DNA from: Flavobacterium muglaense
GTDB lineage: Bacteria > Bacteroidota > Bacteroidia > Flavobacteriales > Flavobacteriaceae
Length of the DNA: 50,486 nucleotides
Direction: 5' to 3'
NCBI RefSeq assembly: GCF_014305155.1
Contig: NZ_JACRUK010000025.1
Span: forward strand, 1 to 50,486
Shown: in pieces, positions 18,104-26,241 of the stretch
How the letters are laid out: the number at the start of each line of letters is the position of its first letter
Numbering within the stretch: the stretch's first letter is position 1
Notes under the pieces: generated by a model
The model's input: only the letters and a program-made list of their open reading frames with translations
What the model was told of the DNA's origin: nothing
Database searches by the model: none
Program-made: the position numbers and the translations under genes

Positions 18104-20851
18104 ATGAAACTTAAATTATTCATTTTGACGCTTTTTATCAGTACCCTAACATTTGCGCAAAGCAAAGGTACTATTACTGGAGTACTAACTGATAAGGATT
18201 CAAACAACGAAACATTACCATTTGCAAACGTATTATTAAAAGGTACAGCGATAAATGCAACTACAGACATTGACGGAAAGTACACCTTAAATGCGCCAGC
18301 TGGAAATTATGTGATTCAATTTAGTTTCATCGGGTATGAATCTGTAGAATTGCCTGTAACTGTAAAAAGCAATGAAACCGTTACACTTAATAAAGCATTA
18401 GGATCGGCTAGCTATAAACTAGAAGATGTGGTTATTACTACCAATGTCAATAAGCAAAAAGAAACCGCATTGTTACTAGAACAAAAAAATGCGGTTGAAA
18501 TCAAACAATCCATTGGATCACAAGAACTAGCTCGAAAAGGAGTAAGTGATGTGGCTACAGCTGTCACAAAAACAACTGGAATTACAAAACAAGAAGGTTC
18601 TGGAAATATATTTGTGCGCGGTTTAGGAGATCGCTACAACTCTACTACAATGAACGGATTGCCTATCCCTTCTAACGATCCGGAAAAGAAAAACTTAAAC
18701 TTAGAAATTTTCTCTACGGATATTGTAGAATACATTTCAATTGATAAAGTATATAACGGTAAAATCTACGGCGATTTTGCAGGAGGAAACGTTGATATCG
18801 TCTCTAAGGATTACAAAGGAGCTGGATTTTTGAAATTAGACATTGGAACAAAAGTAAATTCGAATGCAATTGCCCAGGACAACTTTAAACTACAATCAGG
18901 AATAAGCCGACTAGGATTTACAAACAAATCTATACCTGATAATGCACTTACGCAATACAACTACAGCTCGATGCAACAACGAAAATTGACGCCTATTGCA
19001 AATTCTTTTGGTATTTCGGGCGGAAAATCTTTTAACGTAGGAAGCCAAGGAAAACTTAGCCTTTTTGCAACGGCATCATTCAGTAACGATTTTTCATCAA
19101 AAAGTGATGGAACTGCAAAAGCAAGTGTGAATGGAAACGGAATTGCCAATAAAAACTTCGAAAAATACAGCGAACTAAAATACGAGACTAATACTACTGG
19201 AATGGCTAACATTGGATACAAAATAAACAACGCCAACAAAGTTAATTTCAATAGTCTTTACATCAACACCTCTACCCAATCAACAGAAGAATATTATGGT
19301 TATATTGTTGATATTGCCAATGATGGAAATGGATTAATACGCCGTTTTAACTACGAAAAAAACAGCTTATGGATCAACCAATTATTGGGAGATCACACCA
19401 TAAATGATCGCTCAAAATTAAACTGGGGTGTTTCATACAATAAAATTGATGGAAATATGCCAGACAGGGTTCAAAACATCTTTAGAAACGAAGCCACTGG
19501 ATACCAATTATCTAGTATCTCTGCACCAGACAACCACAGGTACTTTCAAAAATTAAAAGAAGACGAGCTAGCTGTTAATGCATCCTATGATTACAAATTC
19601 AATAAAGATGAAGCTGGAGATTACAAAGGTAAATTTACTTTTGGATACAATGGAAGAATGAAATCAAGAGGTTTCCAAGCGACACAGTTCAACCTGAAAG
19701 CTAACAATGGATATACCAACACTGTTGTTGATCCCAATAATCTGGACTTGTTTTACAACGCAGCAAACTTTAACAACAACTATTTTTCAATAGCTACTTT
19801 CCGCGGAAATTCTCAAGTATACAATGCGCTAGACCCACAAACATACAGCGGTGATCAAATGGTAAATGGTGCTTTTTTAAACACAGAATACCGATTTGAA
19901 AAATTAACGGCAATCCTAGGATTAAGAGGAGAACAAATTTCGCAAAAAGTAAATTGGTACACGCAATTAGGCGGTATTGGAAATGACAAGCTAGAAAAAA
20001 CAGCTTTCTTACCTAGCGTGATCATGAAATACGAATTGAATGACAAACAAAACTTACGTTTGGGTGCTAGTAAAACGTATACATTGCCTCAATTTAAAGA
20101 AAGAGCCTTGTTTGTCTATGAAGAAGTATTACAAGTAAAAGTAGGAAATCCATTTTTATACGAATCGGATGATTATAACTTAGATTTAAAATGGGAAATG
20201 TTCCCAAAAAGCGACGAACTAATTTCGGTTACCGCTTTTGGAAAATACATCTTAAACCCTATGAACGAAGTAACCATTTCATCTTCATCAAATGATATCT
20301 CATTTATCAACACCGGAAACTACGGATATGTTGCTGGAGGGGAAATAGAATACCGCAAACAACTTTTTAGTACCGATACTGAAAACTCTAAAAAACTATC
20401 AGCCGGACTAAACGCTTCTTACTTGTACAGTAATCAAGAATTGAACACAAACAAGGTAAACAGCGAAACAAATTACCAAGTAGACTTTACAAACAAAACC
20501 AGTAAATTCACAGGAGCATCTGATTTATTATTAAATACTGATTTAACGTTTTTCAACGAATGGAACGCTAAAAAAAGTAACCTAACCACCACCATAGCCT
20601 ACTCTTATTTTTCTGATAGAGTAAATGCCATCGGAACGAATGGAAAAGGAGATTTAGTTGACAAAGCTTTTGGCTCATTAGACTTTGTTGCCAAATCTAA
20701 ACTAACTGAAAGGCTAGGACTTGGCCTAGTTGTAAAAAACATGCTCAACCCAGCAATTAATAGAGTACAAGAAAATGCAACTGGCGATGTCAATGTACTT
20801 TCATACAAAAAAGGAATGACTGCAAGCTTAAGTCTTAACTATCAGTTTTAA
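18104..20851 (+). CDS. TonB-dependent outer-membrane receptor, predicted PHO-regulated
   Basis: The 915-residue protein has a signal peptide (about 1-18), a CarboxypepD_reg-like Ig fold (about 22-105, TGVLTDKDSN...LPFANVLLKG), a plug domain (about 120-240, with RKGVSDVATAVTKTTGI and the FVRGLGDRYNSTTMNG element) and a 22-strand barrel ending ASLSLNYQF. It imports a ligand across the outer membrane using TonB energy. No SusD-like partner follows, so it is not a standard SusCD pair. I place the start at the ATG at 18104 because the -7 box at 18077-18084 leaves a 12-20 nt leader; the ATG at 18068 would lie upstream of the transcript. Substrate is unknown. The promoter and the adjacent phoRB suggest a phosphorus source. 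Confidence 0.9.
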   Translation: MKLKLFILTLFISTLTFAQSKGTITGVLTDKDSNNETLPFANVLLKGTAINATTDIDGKYTLNAPAGNYVIQFSFIGYESVELPVTVKSNETVTLNKALGSASYKLEDVVITTNVNKQKETALLLEQKNAVEIKQSIGSQELARKGVSDVATAVTKTTGITKQEGSGNIFVRGLGDRYNSTTMNGLPIPSNDPEKKNLNLEIFSTDIVEYISIDKVYNGKIYGDFAGGNVDIVSKDYKGAGFLKLDIGTKVNSNAIAQDNFKLQSGISRLGFTNKSIPDNALTQYNYSSMQQRKLTPIANSFGISGGKSFNVGSQGKLSLFATASFSNDFSSKSDGTAKASVNGNGIANKNFEKYSELKYETNTTGMANIGYKINNANKVNFNSLYINTSTQSTEEYYGYIVDIANDGNGLIRRFNYEKNSLWINQLLGDHTINDRSKLNWGVSYNKIDGNMPDRVQNIFRNEATGYQLSSISAPDNHRYFQKLKEDELAVNASYDYKFNKDEAGDYKGKFTFGYNGRMKSRGFQATQFNLKANNGYTNTVVDPNNLDLFYNAANFNNNYFSIATFRGNSQVYNALDPQTYSGDQMVNGAFLNTEYRFEKLTAILGLRGEQISQKVNWYTQLGGIGNDKLEKTAFLPSVIMKYELNDKQNLRLGASKTYTLPQFKERALFVYEEVLQVKVGNPFLYESDDYNLDLKWEMFPKSDELISVTAFGKYILNPMNEVTISSSSNDISFINTGNYGYVAGGEIEYRKQLFSTDTENSKKLSAGLNASYLYSNQELNTNKVNSETNYQVDFTNKTSKFTGASDLLLNTDLTFFNEWNAKKSNLTTTIAYSYFSDRVNAIGTNGKGDLVDKAFGSLDFVAKSKLTERLGLGLVVKNMLNPAINRVQENATGDVNVLSYKKGMTASLSLNYQF

Positions 20852-20873
20852 GAAAAAAGCTTCCATAGATTAC

Positions 20874-20908
20874 AAAAAAGAACAGCCAATCGCTGTTCTT
20901 TTTTTTTT
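20874..20908 (+). terminator. Terminator of the TonB-receptor gene
   Basis: AAAAAAGAACAGC and GCTGTTCTTTTTT form a stem with a 5-nt loop followed by a run of T. Confidence 0.92.
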
Positions 20909-20994
20909 GTAAAACACTCAAAAGCAACAATTATAAAGGGCTTAACATAAGTAACCTTCGCTTAATATTCAATTGCCTTTTTATTAAACTAACA

Positions 20995-21039
20995 TTGACA
21001 TTTAGATAACATCCAAAAAAAGTTCTTGCTGCATCTTTG
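20995..21039 (+). promoter_or_regulatory. Beta-helix lipoprotein promoter with predicted PHO half-sites
   Basis: TTGACA (20995-21000) and ATAACA (21006-21011) are 11 bp apart. The second lies 20 nt (9+11) before the -7 box CATCTTTG (21032-21039), the same box as in the porin promoter at 12566. Confidence 0.55.
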
Positions 21040-21075
21040 TACCAACAAAATAACTAAAAATAGTATCACAGAATC

Positions 21076-22290
21076 ATGAAAAAAACAACACTAAAATTAT
21101 TCGGATTTTTAGCATTAACTGCAGGTTTAATGGCTAGCTGTTCATCAAACGACACACCTACTCCATCAACGCCAGGTTCATCAACTTTTGTTGCTGATGC
21201 AACTAATTTTCAAGGAACAATTTCGGACGGTGAAGTAACTCTTGACGCATCAAAAACATACAAGTTAACAGGTAAAATTCAAGTGAATAGCGGAGCAACT
21301 TTAACAATTCCTGCTGGAACGGTTATTCAAGGAACTGGTGGAACATCGGCATATATTGCAATTGCACAAGGAGGAAAACTAAACGTAAATGGAACTGCTG
21401 CTAAACCAGTGGTTATGACAAGTGGATTAGCTACCAAAAAAGCGGGAGACTGGGGAGGATTAGTGATTTGTGGTAAAGCACCTATCAACCGTATTTCTGG
21501 AGGAGCTTCTACAGCACAATCAGAAGTAGCTGATTTGAGCTATGGCGGAACAGTATCAAATGATAACTCTGGTTCAATCACTTATTTAAGAATCGAATAT
21601 GCTGGAGCTGCTTTCAACAGTGAAAAAGAATTTAACGGACTTTCGTTATTCGGAGTTGGTTCAGGTACAACTATTAGCTATGTAGAATTTTACCAAGGAG
21701 CTGATGATGGAGTTGAATTTTTTGGAGGAACTGTAAACACTTCTAACTTAATCTCTATTGGTAACGAAGATGATCAATTTGACTGGACTGAAGGATGGTC
21801 TGGAACTAACACAAACTGGTACGGAAAATTAGATTTCGGAAAAGGAAATAGAGGAATCGAAGCAGATAACTTTGAACTTGGATATGCTAACACACCTATT
21901 GCAAACCCTTCAATCACTAACTTAACATTAGTAGGACCTGGAAGTGCACCAACATCTGGAACATGGTTAGAGAACGATGCTATGAAATTAAGAAGAGGTA
22001 CAAAAGGAATTTTTACAAACTTAGTATTAAGCGGATGGAAAACAGGTTTCAATGTTGAAAACAACGAAACAATCGCCTTTATCCCTACAGCGTTGAAAGT
22101 AGTAAACGTAAACTTATCTGCTGATGTTGCTACAAAAACTAAAGGTACATTAAACGCTGTTGCACCAGCAACTAGCGGCTTAAGCACTGATGTTTCTGGA
22201 ATTATCACATCTGAATCTACTACAGCAACTGGAGCTGGAAACGGAACTGCAATGCCAACATGGGCAGCAGGATGGTCTGTTGGTTTCTAA
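21076..22290 (+). CDS. Lipoprotein with right-handed beta-helix-like repeats, function unknown
   Basis: The 404-residue protein has a lipoprotein signal with lipobox LMASC (Cys22), a short Pro/Thr/Ser linker, then repeating short strands with Gly and Asn turns typical of a parallel beta-helix. Family-like signatures include GADDGVEFFGGTVN and NEDDQFDWTEGWSG. I know this as an uncharacterised bacterial family that often lies beside TonB-dependent receptors. It is acid-rich around the DDG and EDDQFDW motifs, which could hold metal or substrate, but that is a guess. It follows the TonB receptor with its own promoter and terminator. It may be a surface or periplasmic partner of that receptor, for example a binding protein or a hydrolase. 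Confidence 0.85.
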   Translation: MKKTTLKLFGFLALTAGLMASCSSNDTPTPSTPGSSTFVADATNFQGTISDGEVTLDASKTYKLTGKIQVNSGATLTIPAGTVIQGTGGTSAYIAIAQGGKLNVNGTAAKPVVMTSGLATKKAGDWGGLVICGKAPINRISGGASTAQSEVADLSYGGTVSNDNSGSITYLRIEYAGAAFNSEKEFNGLSLFGVGSGTTISYVEFYQGADDGVEFFGGTVNTSNLISIGNEDDQFDWTEGWSGTNTNWYGKLDFGKGNRGIEADNFELGYANTPIANPSITNLTLVGPGSAPTSGTWLENDAMKLRRGTKGIFTNLVLSGWKTGFNVENNETIAFIPTALKVVNVNLSADVATKTKGTLNAVAPATSGLSTDVSGIITSESTTATGAGNGTAMPTWAAGWSVGF

Positions 22291-22316
22291 TTAAATAACA
22301 CTTAATTCATCTTACT

Positions 22317-22351
22317 AAACACCTTTTTTAATCGAAAGGTGTTTTTTTTTT
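22317..22351 (+). terminator. Terminator of the beta-helix lipoprotein gene
   Basis: AAACACCTTT and AAAGGTGTTT form a 10-bp stem with an 8-nt loop and a T-tract of 10. Confidence 0.93.
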
Positions 22352-22400
22352 GGAATAGTATTTGTATTTTTTTGTATATTTACTACACAAAATCAATCAA

Positions 22401-22739
22401 ATGGCAAAAAATTACTTTTACACTATACTCTTATTGGTTTTTTTCTTTTCAATAAACACCAACGCTCAGGAGGTAAAACAACAACCTAAAGCTCAAGAAT
22501 CTTCGGTTATTGAAGGCTTGAACTTGTACCCAAACCCTGTGAGCAATGGTAAAGTTTATATTTCAACTAAGAATGATTTAGAAAAAGAAATAATTATTTT
22601 TGACCTTTTGGGTAAAAAAATATTTCAAACCATGCTCAATTCAAGAGAACTAAATATACCTAATATTTCACCTGGAGTCTACATCATTAAAATAAGTGAA
22701 AACAACGCTTCGGCAACTAGAAAACTCATAGTAAGGTAA
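22401..22739 (+). CDS. Very short secreted protein consisting mainly of a T9SS type A sorting domain
   Basis: A 112-residue protein with a signal peptide (about 1-22, ending NTNAQ), a linker of about 15 residues (EVKQQPKAQESSV), then a complete type IX secretion C-terminal domain: LNLYPNPVSNGKVYIS, EIIIFDLLGKKIF, ELNIPNISPGVYIIKI and the terminal RKLIVR. This domain normally sends a larger cargo to the surface; here almost no cargo is left. The start at 22401 gives a proper signal peptide; an upstream in-frame ATG at 22362 adds 13 residues. It lies 110 bp after the beta-helix lipoprotein gene, behind a terminator. Confidence 0.85.
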   Translation: MAKNYFYTILLLVFFFSINTNAQEVKQQPKAQESSVIEGLNLYPNPVSNGKVYISTKNDLEKEIIIFDLLGKKIFQTMLNSRELNIPNISPGVYIIKISENNASATRKLIVR

Positions 22740-22766
22740 ATTTTACTTTTAAAATCATAAATAGAT

Positions 22767-22794
22767 AAGCTTCAATTTCGATTGAGGCTTTTTT
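22767..22794 (+). terminator. Terminator of the short T9SS protein gene
   Basis: AAGCTTCAAT, a TTCG loop and ATTGAGGCTT (one G-U pair) are followed by a run of T. Confidence 0.88.
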
Positions 22795-22843
22795 ATTTTC
22801 TAGTCTTCCCCATGAATAACCAGCAAAGCGTTTTTAAAATTTA

Positions 22844-22851
22844 TACCTTTG
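22844..22851 (+). promoter_or_regulatory. -7 box TACCTTTG of the LuxE-like gene
   Basis: An exact TAnnTTTG 15 nt before the TTG start at 22867. It supports that start by leaving no room for an upstream one. Confidence 0.6.
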
Positions 22852-22866
22852 TAAAAAAAAGAAATC

Positions 22867-23847
22867 TTGATTACACCGGACAGCCTATTTGCTATTTCTA
22901 GTCATAAGCAATTTGAAAAAATAGCTTTAAAAGTTTTTCGTTTTCAACACGAGAACAACTTAGTCTATAAAGAATTTTGCAGCTTATTAAATGTTACCGT
23001 TTCCAGCGTCAAATCATTAGAACAAATTCCTTTTTTACCCATACAGTTTTTCAAGACTCATCATGTTGTTTCAAACACAGATGCAATTGAGGAAACATTT
23101 ACCAGTAGCGGTACCACCGGAATGATCACCAGCAAACACCTAGTAACCGACGCTTCTATCTACGAACAAAGTTACCGCAATGGGTTTTCGCAATTTTACG
23201 GTAATATTGAAGACTATGTGGTTCTTGCCCTATTGCCTTCTTATCTAGAACGCGAAGGATCGTCATTGATTTATATGGTCGAAGATTTAATCAAACTATC
23301 AAACCGACCAGAAAGTGGTTTTTACCTTCACAATCACGATGAATTGATAAAAAACCTCATCGCCCTGGATCAATCTGGTCAAAACGTCATTCTTATTGGT
23401 GTTACTTATGCTTTACTGGATCTGATCGAAAAACAATCTTTTCAATTGCAAAACACCATCATCATGGAAACAGGCGGCATGAAAGGAAAACGAAAAGAAA
23501 TGATTCGTGAGGAACTGCATGAGCAATTATGCAACGGTTTTGGCGTATCTGTGATCCACTCTGAGTACGGAATGACCGAATTGCTATCTCAAGCTTACTC
23601 CTTAGGCAACGGACTCTTTGAATGCCCTTCTTGGATGCACATCCTCCTGCGCGATACCGAAGACGCTTTGACTTACGTGCAAAACGGTAAAACCGGCGGC
23701 ATAAACGTCATTGATCTAGCCAACATTAACTCCTGCTCCTTTATCGCCACACAAGATTTAGGTAAAAAAAATCCCAACAACTCTTTCGAGGTATTGGGAC
23801 GTTTTGATAATTCTGACATACGCGGTTGCAACTTGATGGTGCTGTAA
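22867..23847 (+). CDS. LuxE-like acyl-adenylating protein (ANL superfamily)
   Basis: The 326-residue protein resembles LuxE acyl-protein synthetase and the N-terminal part of phenylacetate-CoA ligases. Motifs seen are the phosphate-binding loop TFTSSGTTG (near residue 78), METGGMKGKRKEM and SEYGMTELLSQAY, which correspond to the adenylate-binding core. It should activate a carboxylic acid with ATP. No luciferase or reductase genes are near, so the acyl group and acceptor are unknown. The start is a TTG, 15 nt after a good -7 box; no ATG gives a better start. It is a single gene. Confidence 0.82.
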   Translation: MITPDSLFAISSHKQFEKIALKVFRFQHENNLVYKEFCSLLNVTVSSVKSLEQIPFLPIQFFKTHHVVSNTDAIEETFTSSGTTGMITSKHLVTDASIYEQSYRNGFSQFYGNIEDYVVLALLPSYLEREGSSLIYMVEDLIKLSNRPESGFYLHNHDELIKNLIALDQSGQNVILIGVTYALLDLIEKQSFQLQNTIIMETGGMKGKRKEMIREELHEQLCNGFGVSVIHSEYGMTELLSQAYSLGNGLFECPSWMHILLRDTEDALTYVQNGKTGGINVIDLANINSCSFIATQDLGKKNPNNSFEVLGRFDNSDIRGCNLMVL

Positions 23848-23901
23848 TAGTAGTACAACTTCATTTTCTTTAACACAATCTCACCCGCTATTCGTTACAA
23901 T

Positions 23902-23928
23902 CTCTAGTACTGAACACCAGTACTAGAG
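23902..23928. repeat. Perfect 11-bp inverted repeat without T-tract
   Basis: CTCTAGTACTG, AACAC and CAGTACTAGAG form a strong hairpin 55 bp after the LuxE-like gene. No run of T follows on either strand, so it is not a standard terminator. Confidence 0.6.
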
Positions 23929-24119
23929 GATTTTCACTACTATCGGGACTATGCAAGAACAACTCTTTTTCAATAACCACCACCCTAAAAGTACGACCCC
24001 AACTCCTATAAAATTCAGAACTTCTTAACAAGTACACTATACCTTATCCTGACTTGACAAATATTAAAAAGTAAGTATTAACTTTACATTTTCAGCTAAA
24101 CTTAACCCACTTCTTCCTG

Positions 24120-24794
24120 ATGCGTATTCTTTTACTTCTTGTTTTTCTTTCCCCTTTTTTCCTATTGGCGCAAAACACCAAAATAGAAGCACAAATAGAT
24201 TCGATTTCCTATACAGACACCAGTACAACACAACGCGATTTTGTGATTTACTACCACATTAAAAACAACACCAACCATCTTGTTCGCTTTATTCAAAATC
24301 CTACCGCAATGCGACCTAATGCTACAAATTCACTAGCTATTATTCCGTCCTATAATCTATATCAAGAAGGCAAGCCAGCTGTAACGGCTGCCCTATTTAA
24401 CACCAAAAAAACAGAAGATTTTTACGAGCAAATGAGGAAGGACTTAATGGCAAATAAAACAAACCTAGACGAATTCCTAAAGAAAGAACAAAGCAAGCTC
24501 AAGACGCAACACAGCAAAGACATCATTAAAAATCGCATCCTATTAAATCCTAATGAAACTAAAGCGTATTCAATTCGTGTAAGTTGGGATAAAAAAAGAT
24601 ACCTTCAAGACGACGACAATGAATACTATATTGATGAAAAAGCCAATTATTACTTAGACCTCCATATTAATTTATTCAAAGTCGAATTGTATTCTCAGCT
24701 ACTTCCCGAAGATTTAAAAACCATCTCCAATGACAATTCAATCCTAATGGGCTGGATTCAAACAAACAAAATGTTTATCAATTTTAAGGAATAA
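24120..24794 (+). CDS. Exported protein of unknown function
   Basis: The 224-residue protein has a signal peptide (about 1-17, FFLLAQ) and no membrane span or lipobox. The start of the mature part (IDSISYTDTSTTQRDFVIYYHIKNNTNHLVRFI) looks like a beta-sandwich strand pattern, followed by a charged helical middle (residues about 95-140, Lys/Glu/Gln-rich) and more strands. I recognise no family. It is flanked by a 272-bp gap upstream and converges on tyrS. The upstream region contains a near-consensus TAACTTTA (24079-24086). Confidence 0.75.
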   Translation: MRILLLLVFLSPFFLLAQNTKIEAQIDSISYTDTSTTQRDFVIYYHIKNNTNHLVRFIQNPTAMRPNATNSLAIIPSYNLYQEGKPAVTAALFNTKKTEDFYEQMRKDLMANKTNLDEFLKKEQSKLKTQHSKDIIKNRILLNPNETKAYSIRVSWDKKRYLQDDDNEYYIDEKANYYLDLHINLFKVELYSQLLPEDLKTISNDNSILMGWIQTNKMFINFKE

Positions 24795-24797
24795 AAA

Positions 24798-24823
24798 AAG
24801 TCCGCAACTAAAATTACGGACTT
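24798..24823 (-). terminator. Terminator of tyrS
   Basis: AAGTCCG and CGGACTT form a stem that runs into a T7 tract on the minus strand; it can also fold for the convergent plus-strand gene. Confidence 0.8.
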
Positions 24824-24849
24824 ATCACTTATAATATATGGCATCAAAG

Positions 24850-26148
24850 TTAAACCACTCGCACTACAAAATAATTTTTCTTTCCGCTTTGTAACAATAC
24901 AAATTGGTTGTTGATTAAGTTTGTTGTTGAGAGTACAAAATCTTCTTTTACTTTCTCTTTATTCACCGAAATAGAATTAGCAGTCAATGCTCTTCTAGCT
25001 TCTCCATTCGACTTAAAAAAACCGGTTTTATCATTCAAAACCGTGATAATATCGATTCCTGCTTCCATTTCATTTCTTGCAATTTCAGCTTGAGGGACAC
25101 CATCAAAAACTTCAAGAAAAGTCGCTTCGTCTAATTCTTTCAAATCATCTGCTGTAGCGTTTCCAAAAAGGATATTTGATGCTTTTATTGCTTTTTCAAG
25201 CTCCACTGCCGAATGAACAAAAACAGTTAACTCTTCGGCTAATTTACGTTGCAACACTCTTAAATGTGGCGCCGTTTTGTGCTCTTCGATTAAGGCATCA
25301 ATAGTGTCTTTGTCTAAAAAAGTAAAGATTTTAATGTATTTTTCGGCATCAACATCTGTGGTGTTCAACCAAAATTGGTAAAACTTATACACTGATGTTT
25401 TATCAGCTGTCAACCATATATTTCCACCTTCTGATTTTCCAAATTTAGAACCATCAGCCTTGGTAATTAACGGGCAAGTCATTGCGTATGCTTTTGCCTC
25501 TTCGCCTACATTCATGCGGCGCACAAGCTCCGTTCCTGTAGTGATATTCCCCCATTGGTCTGAACCTCCCATTTGTAACAAACAGTTGTATTCTTTATGT
25601 AAATGGTAAAAATCATATCCTTGAATTAACTGGTAGGTAAACTCCGTAAATGACATTCCTTCTCCTTCTCCTGCTAATCTTTTCTTTACAGAATCCTTGG
25701 CCATCATGTAGTTTACCGTAATTCTTTTACCCACATCACGAGCAAAATTGATAAAAGACAATCCCTTCATCCAGTCGTAGTTATTTACTAAAACCGCGGC
25801 ATTAGCATCAGTAGCATTAAAGTCTAAGAAACGTGATAACACTGCTTTTATTCCTTCAACATTATGATTTAAAGTAGCCTCGTCTAGTAAGTTTCTCTCA
25901 TCTGATTTTCCGGATGGATCACCAATCATTCCCGTAGCACCACCCACTAAAGCAATAGGTTTGTGTCCAAAGTTTTTTAAATGAACCAATAAAATAATTG
26001 GCACTAAACTACCAATGTGCAAAGAATCTGATGTTGGGTCAAATCCTATATATGTAGCTGTCATTTCTTTTAAAAGTTGCTCTTCGGTCCCTGGCATGAT
26101 GTCGTGCACTAAGCCACGCCATTGTAATTCGGAAATAATATTTTTCAT
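24850..26148 (-). CDS. tyrS: Tyrosyl-tRNA synthetase
   Basis: A 432-residue class I synthetase that charges tRNA-Tyr. The HIGH-like motif is HIGS at residues 44-47 after [11 protein letters not shown]. The Tyr-binding stretch [26 protein letters not shown] is conserved, and the KMSKS motif appears as KFGKS (about residue 232), usual in this type. The C-terminal S4 RNA-binding domain begins about residue 360 ([19 protein letters not shown]). It is divergent from the epimerase gene. A -7 box TATCTTTG (minus strand, 26176-26169) leaves a leader of about 14 nt. Confidence 0.97.
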   Translation of the reverse strand: MKNIISELQWRGLVHDIMPGTEEQLLKEMTATYIGFDPTSDSLHIGSLVPIILLVHLKNFGHKPIALVGGATGMIGDPSGKSDERNLLDEATLNHNVEGIKAVLSRFLDFNATDANAAVLVNNYDWMKGLSFINFARDVGKRITVNYMMAKDSVKKRLAGEGEGMSFTEFTYQLIQGYDFYHLHKEYNCLLQMGGSDQWGNITTGTELVRRMNVGEEAKAYAMTCPLITKADGSKFGKSEGGNIWLTADKTSVYKFYQFWLNTTDVDAEKYIKIFTFLDKDTIDALIEEHKTAPHLRVLQRKLAEELTVFVHSAVELEKAIKASNILFGNATADDLKELDEATFLEVFDGVPQAEIARNEMEAGIDIITVLNDKTGFFKSNGEARRALTANSISVNKEKVKEDFVLSTTNLINNQFVLLQSGKKNYFVVRVV

Positions 26149-26168
26149 TTTCTAAAAATCAATTTTCA

Positions 26169-26176
26169 CAAAGATA
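26169..26176 (-). promoter_or_regulatory. -7 box TATCTTTG of tyrS
   Basis: An exact TAnnTTTG on the minus strand 20 nt before the tyrS ATG. Confidence 0.6.
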
Positions 26177-26241
26177 GTTTTAATTGGATAATTAGAAAAT
26201 CAATCGGTCTAAAAATCAAACAATCTAATTATCTTTACAAA

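Noticed and set aside
18104..20851. SusC call for the TonB receptor
   Set aside because: No SusD-like gene follows and the next gene is a beta-helix lipoprotein, so it is not a standard SusCD pair.
22867..23847. Bioluminescence operon
   Set aside because: Only a LuxE-like gene is present; no luxAB, luxC or luxD homologue lies nearby.
24054..24092. PHO-like half-sites before the exported protein gene at 24120
   Set aside because: TTGACA at 24054 and TTAAAA at 24064 are 10 bp apart and out of register with either -7 candidate; likely chance in AT-rich DNA.
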